Positions 1 to 5,880 of a stretch of 6,078 bases of DNA are shown one piece after another. The first letter of the stretch is position 1, and each line of letters opens with the position of its first letter. Source of the DNA: Actinomycetota bacterium. Lineage in GTDB: Bacteria > Actinomycetota > Actinomycetes > Nanopelagicales > Nanopelagicaceae. A model generated the notes under the pieces. It was not told where the DNA came from. It saw only the letters and a list, made by a program, of their open reading frames with translations, and searched no databases. Made by a program: the position numbers and the translations under genes. Where the stretch lies: assembly GCA_009705025.1 (NCBI GenBank), contig WLDA01000061.1, positions 1-6,078 of the forward strand, read 5' to 3'.

Positions 1-16
1 AGAGCTTTTTAGCCCG

Positions 17-22
17 TATTCT
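17..22 (+). promoter_or_regulatory. putative -10 element (TATTCT) for a leaderless start at 30
   Basis: TATTCT matches the TAnnnT -10 consensus and ends exactly 7 nt before the ATG at 30. Transcription would then begin at or next to the A of the start codon. No ribosome binding site is visible, and any -35 element would lie left of the window. The same spacing recurs at two other genes here, which raises confidence above that of a lone hexamer match. Confidence 0.45.
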
Positions 23-29
23 TTTCCGC

Positions 30-629
30 ATGACTCTGCTACATATTCTTGATCTACTCTCTACTTTTGTCTTTGCACTTGTAGGTGCACGAGTAGCAGC
101 AGATAAAGGACTCGACTATGGCGGGATCGCATTTATTGCCGCAATCGCATCTGTCTCTGGTGGAACGCTTCGAAATATCTTTCTTGGTCTAAAACCAATT
201 TGGATTGTTGATCCTTGGATTATTTCAAGTGTTCTACTTGCTGTCCTAATTACTTTGGTATTTCGTCGTGTCACTCATGTGGGAAAGTTGCTATTGATAA
301 TGGACACCTTCGGTCTTGCTGTTGCAACTATGTCAGGGACTCAACTCTCATTTGAAATGGGAGTCTCTTGGTACGGAGCAATTCTTCTTGGTCTAATTAC
401 TGCAGTTACAGGTGGACTTCTTCGAGATGTTCTCTGCCAACTAGAACCTGTTCTTTTGCACCGCGAAACAATTGGTACCTCTGCCCTTATGGGCGCAATT
501 ACTTTTGTAGCCTTACATCAAATTGATTCACCCGATAATGTCGCAGCAGTCGTTGGGGGATTAGTGGTAATTCTGACACGAGTGATCTCAATTCAACTTG
601 ATTTGCACTTACCGAAATTCAATAAGTAG
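30..629 (+). CDS. TRIC / YadS-like (UPF0126) membrane protein
   Basis: A 199-residue integral membrane protein of the UPF0126 / YadS-YicG family, whose fold is related to trimeric intracellular cation (TRIC) channels. It has the expected two tandem membrane repeats. The first carries SGGTLRN (about residues 43-49) and the second TGGLLRD (about 127-133), each in a glycine-rich kinked helix. MDTFGLA (91-97) opens the second repeat, and the LHLPKF tail (192-197) is typical of family C-termini. The length is normal and the N-terminus lines up with E. coli YadS from memory, which supports the ATG at 30. The frame stays open to the left window edge, so a longer form cannot be formally excluded. No Shine-Dalgarno is visible, but TATTCT lies 7 nt before the ATG, suggesting a leaderless mRNA. 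The first repeat has Asn where Asp is more usual (GGTLRN). Substrate is unknown: family members are annotated as possible cation channels or glycine transporters, and I do not choose between these. The stop directly abuts that of the opposing gene. Confidence 0.9.
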   Translation: MTLLHILDLLSTFVFALVGARVAADKGLDYGGIAFIAAIASVSGGTLRNIFLGLKPIWIVDPWIISSVLLAVLITLVFRRVTHVGKLLLIMDTFGLAVATMSGTQLSFEMGVSWYGAILLGLITAVTGGLLRDVLCQLEPVLLHRETIGTSALMGAITFVALHQIDSPDNVAAVVGGLVVILTRVISIQLDLHLPKFNK

Positions 630-1880
630 TTAGACTTTTTTATATCCCTTAGGGCAAACAGGTTTGGCGCCACTAACTATTTTGGTGGTTGAGCCCTTTT
701 TACAGGTAATTACTATTTTTTGAGGTGCAGAGATTACAGCCGGCGCTGAGTTATAAACTCTAAAATGTGGTGTGCTGTAATGAAATCCATAAGCTCTAAC
801 TATGAGTATTCCATCGCTAACTTTCACGCTTGAAGTAGCAACCTGAATACCTTCAAATTCATCAATAATTTGAATCTCAATTTTTTGGGCTTTAGTTATC
901 TCATTGCTTGGGTAAGCACAATCAAGCCACTTCACTGGCACATCGGCTTGGTACGTACCTTCAATGACTTCTTTCTCTGGTGTGAAGTGAGGAGAGGAGA
1001 TAAACCAGACTAAATCACCTCGTTTACCTAGGATCACGCGCCTTGTAGATTTCAAATCTCCTTCGGCATAGATTATTGAAGATGTTTGCCCGTTTGAAAA
1101 AGTTGCCGGAAAGCCAGTATCGACACATTTACCCCATTGGAGTGGTCTTTTTCTTGGGAGTGAATCAAAGTGCTGCAAAAAGAATTCAAATTTCTTCACA
1201 GCAGTAGTCGCTGTGACTTCAACCCAAGATTGTCCTTTGGCATTATCTGCCATTGCTTTTCCATCTTTGAAATTTGTTACTCCATATTGAATAGTTGACA
1301 AGCCGCTGACTGATATCAAGTGCCCATCTGGGATTTCCTTTTTGACTAAATTTACGTCAGTTCCAATACCTGAAACTAAATAAATCTGTAACCAACTCGT
1401 ACGAAGGTTTACGTAATAGCGATCTGTTGATGATTCTTTACCCTGAGGCTTTATGGAAACCGCTATTCCTGGTTCTTGAATAACTTGGCCAATAACATCA
1501 AAGCGCGCTTTGGTGCGGATGAATACACCGAACTCAAAATTTTCTACTGAACCAGCAGTTGTTCCAATTGGTGCACTCCAGATGAACCCGGGAGAAGAAG
1601 TAACAATTGCATTTCGGTTTGAGTAATCAATTTTCTCCCTTGTCGTAAAAGATGATGTAGTGCCATCGGCATGTTCTAGGCCAGCATCTTCAATGCAATC
1701 AAGCATTAGAGCATCCGCACATGGCGGAAGAGGGCGGAATTGCTCTACGCCAAGGTCGATACGGTTTGGCTCGGCATATGCACCATTCGTACTTGTACAG
1801 GAAAAGATTAGGGATATTGCCATGACGGTTGATTGCAATATCGAAGCGCGAGCTTTCACATGGAAATTGTATTGGTTCAT
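630..1880 (-). CDS. secreted protein of unknown function with Cys/Lys-rich C-terminal tail
   Basis: I do not recognise a family. From the ATG at 1880 the product is 416 residues. It has a basic n-region, a hydrophobic stretch (about residues 12-30) and an AYA|E signal peptidase I-like site after residue 36, so export is likely. The mature part has six cysteines (about 54, 62, 252, 321, 393, 409), consistent with disulfides outside the cell, and no further membrane helix. Its body alternates polar and beta-prone segments. The tail (ITCKKGS...PVCPKGYKKV) is a paired-Cys, lysine-rich module that I associate, from memory, with exported proteins of small actinobacteria; I could not check this. An in-frame TTG at 1889 would add three residues, but the ATG is preferred because GGA lies 4 nt before it. 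The gene follows blh by 32 bp on the same strand and may share its transcript. It ends directly against the stop of the opposing TRIC-like gene. Confidence 0.82.
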   Translation of the reverse strand: MNQYNFHVKARASILQSTVMAISLIFSCTSTNGAYAEPNRIDLGVEQFRPLPPCADALMLDCIEDAGLEHADGTTSSFTTREKIDYSNRNAIVTSSPGFIWSAPIGTTAGSVENFEFGVFIRTKARFDVIGQVIQEPGIAVSIKPQGKESSTDRYYVNLRTSWLQIYLVSGIGTDVNLVKKEIPDGHLISVSGLSTIQYGVTNFKDGKAMADNAKGQSWVEVTATTAVKKFEFFLQHFDSLPRKRPLQWGKCVDTGFPATFSNGQTSSIIYAEGDLKSTRRVILGKRGDLVWFISSPHFTPEKEVIEGTYQADVPVKWLDCAYPSNEITKAQKIEIQIIDEFEGIQVATSSVKVSDGILIVRAYGFHYSTPHFRVYNSAPAVISAPQKIVITCKKGSTTKIVSGAKPVCPKGYKKV

Positions 1881-1912
1881 CTGGTCCAAATATTGTGGCT
1901 TAGCACTACTTA

Positions 1913-2872
1913 TTATTCAGATTTGAATGCAGCGCGATCTAACTTTGCCGTAACAATCATGTGCGGGACGGTAAGCGCCCAAACGGTCACCAATGCCAGC
2001 CAGAGAAATGAACTACTTATTCCCTGATCTGAAAGTACCGCAAGAACTACGACAAAAACTATCGTTCCCAAAAGTGCAGGTAATCCAGGGATGACCGCTG
2101 CTTTGAATGCACCAACTTCATTACCTTGCTCATATGCCTTTTGAGATTTTGGTAGTAGAGAAGTTAGGCGAGCCGTATGGCGCATTGCATGCCAACACCC
2201 AAAGTAGACAGCGAAAGCAACAAGTGGGGGCGCAATCAAAGCAAGTGCTCCAAGTAAAGCAAGATCTATTACCTCGTTAAAACGCTTTCGAATAATCAAA
2301 ACAATCAAAGAAAGTATTGCGATAACTGCTACTGCTAATTGAATATCTCTTGCATAACCGAAATGCCAATCAATGAGGTTGGCATTGATTTTCTCTAAAG
2401 CTGCAGTACTACGGCTATTTACCAGTGGAATAACTACAGGTAGCAATCCTGCAGCACCTGCATATGCCCATACTGGAATCGGTGGTCCTTCGCGATTTTC
2501 TAACCTATCTAGTTCAGCGATAAATGCGCTATCTCCAATACCAAAATGTAAAGAACTCATAAGAACTACGGCAATAAAGCCCCAGACATTCCACTGCAGA
2601 ATTGCCCAGATTGCAGCTAGTGCAGCAGCGACATAAATGAGAATGAAGATGGTCATCTTTAGCGGAGCAGCATTTTTCAAAGTCACAAGGTGGTCAAGTG
2701 CGCCATGTGGAATTCCGACACCGAGTGCAACGGCTGCCATAACAACTTGCCAATTCAGCGAATCGCTTTCGAGGGAAGTTGCGAAAAAAAGTGAGAGCAA
2801 AGTTGCCACAGCAACCGCAATTCTTGAATAGAGTCGAACTCGCCCAAAAAGGGTGGATTGAGTTCGATTCAT
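1913..2872 (-). CDS. blh: Brp/Blh family beta-carotene 15,15'-dioxygenase
   Basis: An integral membrane enzyme that cleaves beta-carotene centrally into two molecules of retinal, the rhodopsin chromophore. Using the ATG at 2872 the protein is 319 residues, normal for the family. The hallmark histidine motifs are all present: GIPHGALDH (53-61), SSLHFGIGD (106-114), FGCWHAMRH (224-232) and VPHM (302-305). They supply likely iron-binding His56, His109, His228 or His232, and His304, spread over several hydrophobic helices. The frame is open to a more distal ATG at 2929, but that would add 19 unconserved residues and overlap crtYc, so 2872 is preferred. TAATGT lies 7 nt before this ATG with no Shine-Dalgarno, suggesting a leaderless mRNA. 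The gene diverges from crtYc-crtYd, whose product makes its substrate, so context and motifs agree. The absence of a rhodopsin gene alongside is common, since opsin and blh are often unlinked in Actinobacteria. Confidence 0.93.
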   Translation of the reverse strand: MNRTQSTLFGRVRLYSRIAVAVATLLSLFFATSLESDSLNWQVVMAAVALGVGIPHGALDHLVTLKNAAPLKMTIFILIYVAAALAAIWAILQWNVWGFIAVVLMSSLHFGIGDSAFIAELDRLENREGPPIPVWAYAGAAGLLPVVIPLVNSRSTAALEKINANLIDWHFGYARDIQLAVAVIAILSLIVLIIRKRFNEVIDLALLGALALIAPPLVAFAVYFGCWHAMRHTARLTSLLPKSQKAYEQGNEVGAFKAAVIPGLPALLGTIVFVVVLAVLSDQGISSSFLWLALVTVWALTVPHMIVTAKLDRAAFKSE

Positions 2873-2879
2873 AAAGCGC

Positions 2880-2885
2880 ACATTA
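2880..2885 (-). promoter_or_regulatory. putative -10 element (TAATGT) of blh, leaderless type
   Basis: Read on the minus strand, TAATGT fits TAnnnT and is separated from the blh ATG (2872) by exactly 7 nt. That would place the transcription start on the start codon. No convincing -35 is seen; the best is TTGCAT with a long 19-nt spacer. The element lies inside the 48-bp gap shared with the divergent crtYc, so polymerase binding in the two directions would probably interfere. Confidence 0.45.
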
Positions 2886-2920
2886 GCAATTTGAAGGCAC
2901 GAGTATGCAAAAATGCGAGC

Positions 2921-3256
2921 ATGAAGCAATGGTCCTACATGGCGATGTTGATCTTCACACTGTGTGGCTCCGGCTGGCTAGAAGTTGTATTAAAAACAGG
3001 TGTACTGCGCAGACTCAAACGCGCGGCACTGAGCATCCTTCCAATTAGCACCTTATTTCTTATGTGGGATGGATATGCAATCGCGAGAGGCCATTGGTTT
3101 TTTGATCGCAATCAAATACTAGGAATCTATGGTCCCTTCGCTATTCCACTTGAGGAATACCTTTTCTTTATTATCGTGCCACTTGCCGCGATATTGACTC
3201 TTGAAGGTGTGACAACCGTAAAGCCACATTGGCGTAAAGGTGAGTTTGGCGAATGA
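2921..3256 (+). CDS. crtYc: lycopene cyclase subunit CrtYc
   Basis: First half of the heterodimeric, membrane-bound lycopene beta-cyclase of Actinobacteria; with CrtYd it cyclises lycopene ends to beta rings. From the ATG at 2921 it is 111 residues with three hydrophobic helices, the usual size. Family landmarks are GSGWLEVVLKT (16-26), WDGYAIARGHWFFD (49-62) and the acidic-pair motif PLEEYLFF (76-83). The frame also allows a TTG at 2858, but the extra 21 residues are polar, not conserved, and would overlap blh; the MKxWxYxxxL start at 2921 matches homologues. No good Shine-Dalgarno precedes it. TATGCA (2904-2909) is the nearest -10-like hexamer, too far for the leaderless spacing seen elsewhere. 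The stop overlaps the crtYd start by 4 nt (ATGA), so the two halves are translationally coupled. Confidence 0.93.
   Translation: MKQWSYMAMLIFTLCGSGWLEVVLKTGVLRRLKRAALSILPISTLFLMWDGYAIARGHWFFDRNQILGIYGPFAIPLEEYLFFIIVPLAAILTLEGVTTVKPHWRKGEFGE
3236..3244 (+). promoter_or_regulatory. ribosome binding site of crtYd
   Basis: AAAGGTGAG lies inside the 3' end of crtYc, 8 nt before the crtYd ATG at 3253. It is a good Shine-Dalgarno match and supports that start. It contrasts with the genes in this window that appear to be leaderless. Confidence 0.7.
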
Positions 3257-3558
3257 TTTATTCAGATATCGCAATTGCTGCTTTTGCTATTTCAGTGATG
3301 GCAGATCTTTTCCTATTTAGAAACTCAATGCTCACGCGAGCCGCGTTCTGGAGTTCTTATGCCATCATCTTGCCATTTCAATTACTTACTAATTGGTGGC
3401 TAACATCTAGAAATATTGTGATGTATAGCCCGGATGCAATCATGGGTATTCGAATATGTTCGGCGCCCCTTGAGGATCTCCTCTTTGGATTCGCACTTGT
3501 TCTTAGCGTTATGGGTATGTGGGAATTTTGGGGACGCCGAGGAGTCCAACGTCATTAA
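3253..3558 (+). CDS. crtYd: lycopene cyclase subunit CrtYd
   Basis: Second half of the actinobacterial heterodimeric lycopene beta-cyclase. It has 101 residues and three predicted membrane helices, the normal size. The family signature sits in the third part: IMGIRICSAPLEDLLFGF (63-80), containing the PxEDLLFGF acidic motif that mirrors the PLEEYLFF of CrtYc, followed by W90-E91. NWWL (47-50) at the end of helix 2 is also typical. The start overlaps the crtYc stop by 4 nt and has its own Shine-Dalgarno (3236-3244), so one transcript and equal output of the two subunits are expected. The product, beta-carotene, is the substrate of the divergent Blh. No terminator is visible in the 97 bp before the next gene. 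Confidence 0.93.
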   Translation: MIYSDIAIAAFAISVMADLFLFRNSMLTRAAFWSSYAIILPFQLLTNWWLTSRNIVMYSPDAIMGIRICSAPLEDLLFGFALVLSVMGMWEFWGRRGVQRH

Positions 3559-3645
3559 ATACTGACCTGAATGAGTAAAGAATTGGGCGAGTCGCAGGAA
3601 TTGCAAATATTTCTCGTTACCTTTCTTACAAATTTAGGTGGAATT

Positions 3646-3650
3646 GGAGA
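3646..3650 (+). promoter_or_regulatory. ribosome binding site choosing the start at 3656
   Basis: GGAGA sits 5 nt before the ATG at 3656. An in-frame GTG at 3638 would give a six-residue longer protein but has no purine-rich sequence before it, so the ATG is chosen. Confidence 0.65.
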
Positions 3651-3655
3651 ACCAC

Positions 3656-4324
3656 ATGGAAAAACAGTTCAAGCATATAAGTCATAAGTTTATTGACTCC
3701 CTCAGCGATGGCGTTTTTTCTATTGCCCTCACGCTTTTAGGATTGAGCGTTGTGGAACTTGTTCCCGAAATTTCCAAAAGTGAGCATTTCAATGAGGCAA
3801 TACTTGAGAATTGGCCAACTCTATTTTCATACTTTTTAGGTTTCGTTGTTCTATTTTCCACTTGGTATCAATATCACGTAACTAGCCAATACACCGAAGG
3901 AACAAATGCTTGGATAGTTTGGCAACATGGATTAGCAATGGCATGGGTTGCACTGATGCCATTTGGTGTTGCTCTGCTTGCCCAAAACCTTGATACACCA
4001 AATCGCAAATGGGGAGTTTTCTATTTTGGTATATGTCTATTTGGTAACTACTGGACAACCATGATCTTGGCTGCATTTACTAAGTTCCAATGGCCTGTTA
4101 CATGGACTGAAGATCTACCGACACCTCCTGAAATATTTAGAAGAGCTGCACCGTTCTTTATGGCGGTAACATCGGTTCTTGGGCTATTCCTTGTTGCTCT
4201 TTCGCTTGTTTTTCCATGGGCTGCATTGATTGGATACGGCTTGTATGTGTCTTCCAATATTGCGCCGGTGAGAACGCTCAATAGATTCAAGCCTCGCTTA
4301 GAAAGAATGTTTGCACCCAAATAA
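3656..4324 (+). CDS. TMEM175 / DUF1211 family membrane protein
   Basis: A 222-residue protein with about six hydrophobic helices (roughly 18-38, 55-75, 90-109, 120-140, 166-186 and 187-202). It resembles bacterial TMEM175 (DUF1211), a family of potassium-permeable channels with one six-helix unit per subunit that assemble as tetramers. The diagnostic stretch at the start of helix 1 is SLSDGVFSIALTLLGL (15-30), corresponding to the family's FSDGVxAIxxTLL. Two hallmark positions differ: the RxxxFSD motif reads FxxxLSD here (Phe12, Leu16). The fold assignment is fairly secure, but channel function should not be assumed. A tetrad of aromatic and histidine residues (WYQYH, 70-74) lies in helix 2. 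The start is fixed by a good Shine-Dalgarno. It lies 97 bp after crtYd on the same strand and could be read through from it, but no functional link to carotenoids is known to me. Confidence 0.82.
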   Translation: MEKQFKHISHKFIDSLSDGVFSIALTLLGLSVVELVPEISKSEHFNEAILENWPTLFSYFLGFVVLFSTWYQYHVTSQYTEGTNAWIVWQHGLAMAWVALMPFGVALLAQNLDTPNRKWGVFYFGICLFGNYWTTMILAAFTKFQWPVTWTEDLPTPPEIFRRAAPFFMAVTSVLGLFLVALSLVFPWAALIGYGLYVSSNIAPVRTLNRFKPRLERMFAPK

Positions 4325-4363
4325 TTAGATCTAAAACGATAAGACCTAAAAGGAGCCCATAGG

Positions 4364-4376
4364 GGCAACTTTTGCC
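4364..4376 (+). other. small hairpin between TMEM175-like and MFS genes
   Basis: GGCAA and TTGCC form a perfect 5-bp stem with a CTT loop, extendable by two G-U pairs on the outside. No U-tract follows, so I do not call it an intrinsic terminator. It lies 10 nt before the -10-like hexamer of the MFS gene, so it could equally be incidental or an operator-like dyad. Confidence 0.2.
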
Positions 4377-4385
4377 TTAGGCACG

Positions 4386-4391
4386 TACACT
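4386..4391 (+). promoter_or_regulatory. putative -10 element (TACACT) of the MFS gene, leaderless type
   Basis: TACACT fits TAnnnT and ends exactly 7 nt before the GTG at 4399. No Shine-Dalgarno is visible, so transcription probably begins at the GTG. No good -35 hexamer is found at 16-18 nt spacing. Confidence 0.45.
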
Positions 4392-4398
4392 TCAATTT

Positions 4399-5574
4399 GT
4401 GCTTGAGACCTATAAATCGCTCTTTAGAATTCCAGGAGCAATTCGGATTTCATTCTCAGGCCTCATTGCTCGAATGCCTGGCGGAATGGATTCGCTCGCA
4501 ATTATTTTCATCGTACTGGGTGCAGAGCAAAAATATGCCATTGCTGGAGCTCTGACTGGCGTAGCAGCATTGACGACAGTTCTTTCCACACCATTTTGGT
4601 CCAATCAATCAGATAAGAGAGGACAGAAATTTGTCCTAAGAATTGCTGTGCCAATACGTGCAATCGCAATGTTTACATTTATTGCTTTGGTTTCCTTCGA
4701 TGCACCTATTTGGAGTTGGTTCGTTGCAGTTATTGTGGCGGAGTCTTCCTCTGTTTCAATTGGATCTTTCACTCGCCGGCGCTGGATGTCGATGATTGGT
4801 GATAATGACAAGGCAAAAGTAGACACTGCATATAGTTTAGAAAGTGCATTGGATCAGACGGTCTACATCACTGGCCCTGTTCTAGCAACAGCCATCTCAA
4901 CAGTTTCGCCATCTGCCGGTTTGATTCTCGCGACCTCATTCTTCCTAATTGGTGGCGCGATGTTGTTTACGCACGAAGTTTCAACTCCACTGATACTAGA
5001 TCGCGGTGAATTTCCACCGCTTATTCGAAACCGTGCAATTCATTGTGTTGCTATTCCATTGATACTTATTGGCGGTTGTTTTGGCCCAATCAATTTAGCG
5101 TTTGTCGCATTGACTCGTGAAATTGGACATCCTGCAATAGCGGGAGTGCTCTTAGGTGTGGGATCAGTCGGAGGATTAGTTTTTGCTCTGATCAATGGCG
5201 GAATCAAATGGAAAATTTCTGCAGGAGTTAGATTTCGAATCAATTTAGTCGTATTTACTTTACTTGCAATTCCGCTGCCATTTATAAACTCACTTCCAGT
5301 ACTCTTTGTTCTCAACTTCTTCTTGGGCGGAAGTGTTGGTCCGTTATTTCCAACAGCAATTTCCATGGTTGAAAAGCGAATACCAAAATCTCATATGACC
5401 GAAGCAATTTCATTAATATTTGCAGGAATTCCACTGACGGGTGCATTCGCATCGATCTGGGCTGGAAAAGTAATTGATGACCATGGATCACACGTAGCGC
5501 TCTGGATTCCTGTGCTTTTTATTGCGTTAGGTGCCGCTTCTACTATTTTCTATAGTCGTTGGTACAAGGACTAA
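4399..5574 (+). CDS. major facilitator superfamily (MFS) transporter
   Basis: A 391-residue inner-membrane transporter, about 12 predicted helices, standard for MFS. The loop between helices 2 and 3 carries the MFS motif A core SDKRGQK (71-77), preceded by FWSNQ. A second conserved stretch runs from RRRW (126-129) to TAYSLESALDQTVYITGP (143-160). It resembles the helix 4-5 region of actinobacterial MFS proteins of the drug/sugar efflux type (from memory). The C-terminal half repeats the pattern with GGSVGPLFP (335-343) and IWAGKVIDD (357-365). Substrate cannot be read from sequence. The GTG start follows a TACACT hexamer by 7 nt with no ribosome binding site, so leaderless translation is likely; no ATG near the N-terminus would keep helix 1 intact. 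It stands alone: upstream is a 74-bp gap and downstream the tRNA fragment. Confidence 0.88.
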   Translation: MLETYKSLFRIPGAIRISFSGLIARMPGGMDSLAIIFIVLGAEQKYAIAGALTGVAALTTVLSTPFWSNQSDKRGQKFVLRIAVPIRAIAMFTFIALVSFDAPIWSWFVAVIVAESSSVSIGSFTRRRWMSMIGDNDKAKVDTAYSLESALDQTVYITGPVLATAISTVSPSAGLILATSFFLIGGAMLFTHEVSTPLILDRGEFPPLIRNRAIHCVAIPLILIGGCFGPINLAFVALTREIGHPAIAGVLLGVGSVGGLVFALINGGIKWKISAGVRFRINLVVFTLLAIPLPFINSLPVLFVLNFFLGGSVGPLFPTAISMVEKRIPKSHMTEAISLIFAGIPLTGAFASIWAGKVIDDHGSHVALWIPVLFIALGAASTIFYSRWYKD

Positions 5575-5603
5575 ATTCATCCCATTAGAACAATTTACAT
5601 ATG

Positions 5604-5646
5604 TGGGTGGTGAGGGACTCGAACCCCCGACCCGGTGATTAAGAGT
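5604..5646 (-). tRNA. 3' fragment of tRNA-Lys(CTT); probable attachment site remnant
   Basis: Read on the minus strand this is the 3' part of a tRNA from base 31 to base 73. It contains the anticodon loop CTCTTAA (anticodon CTT, lysine), the stem half TCACC, a 5-nt variable loop, a T-arm with GGGGG/CCCTC around TTCGAGT, the acceptor half ACCACCC and discriminator A. No CCA is encoded. Upstream, where the 5' half should be, there is no matching anticodon stem (GGTGA expected), no D-arm and no acceptor half (GGGTGGT), so this is not a complete gene. Breakage at the anticodon loop is the classic product of tyrosine-recombinase integration into a tRNA. It is therefore best read as one att end of an integrated element extending to the right, with the intact gene at its other end. 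Confidence 0.8.
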
Positions 5647-5792
5647 TAGCGGAAGAGTGATCTCTCGCTTGCTCATTATGTAGTTGTAAGCACAATGTAG
5701 CGCTCAGGGCTGACATTTAGAAGCCCCCATATGGTTAGGCGTTGCTCTCTCGTCACTCACTGTCTCCGGCTTATAGGGCGACTCTTCTTAAA

Positions 5793-5806
5793 ATTAGTGA
5801 TTAGTG
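5793..5806 (+). repeat. tandem heptamer ATTAGTG x2 at the terminator foot
   Basis: Two adjacent perfect copies of ATTAGTG occupy 5793-5799 and 5800-5806, the second running into the left arm of the terminator stem. It is short and could be chance or a slippage product. Confidence 0.35.
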
Positions 5807-5841
5807 ACCATTTCCCGTGCGGAGATGGTCACTTTTCTTTT
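5803..5841 (+). terminator. strong intrinsic terminator
   Basis: AGTGACCATTTCC (5803-5815) pairs with GGAGATGGTCACT (5821-5833) in a 13-bp stem containing one G-U pair, closed by a 5-nt CGTGC loop. It is followed on the plus strand by TTTCTTTT (5834-5841). The opposite strand lacks a comparable U-tract, so it terminates rightward transcription. The nearest plus-strand gene, the MFS transporter, ends 229 bp earlier across the tRNA fragment. The terminator may therefore serve a short RNA in between, or shield the element from read-through. Confidence 0.8.
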
Positions 5842-5880
5842 ACAACTCTCTGCATAACCTAACAAGAATTTATAGTTTTA

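Noticed and set aside
655..705. Terminator hairpin in the end of the secreted-protein gene (CCAC/GTGG before a T-run)
   Set aside because: The stem is only about 4-5 bp with a long loop and lies in coding sequence. It is too weak to call.
2858..2920. N-terminal extension of CrtYc from a TTG at 2858
   Set aside because: The added residues are polar, unlike the family N-terminus, and would overlap the blh start. Homologues begin at the MKxWxYxxxL found at 2921.
2873..2929. N-terminal extension of Blh from an ATG at 2929
   Set aside because: The 19 extra residues show no family similarity and would overlap crtYc. The ATG at 2872 has a well-placed -10-like hexamer.
3559..3655. Promoter or terminator between crtYd and the TMEM175-like gene
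   Set aside because: TTGCAA (3601) has no -10 match at acceptable spacing, and no stem followed by a T-tract is present. Nothing here met a reportable standard.
5639..5716. Minus-strand 25-codon frame starting at 5716 and ending in the tRNA anticodon loop (TAA)
   Set aside because: It is short, without a ribosome binding site or recognisable motif, and directly preceded by a stop. It does not look like a recombinase C-terminus.
5604..5800. Intact tRNA-Lys interrupted by an intron, or a tmRNA
   Set aside because: No 5' half (GGGTGGT acceptor, D-arm, GGTGA anticodon stem) was found further right in the window, and no tmRNA tag frame or characteristic 5' end is visible. A truncated 3' copy explains the data more simply.
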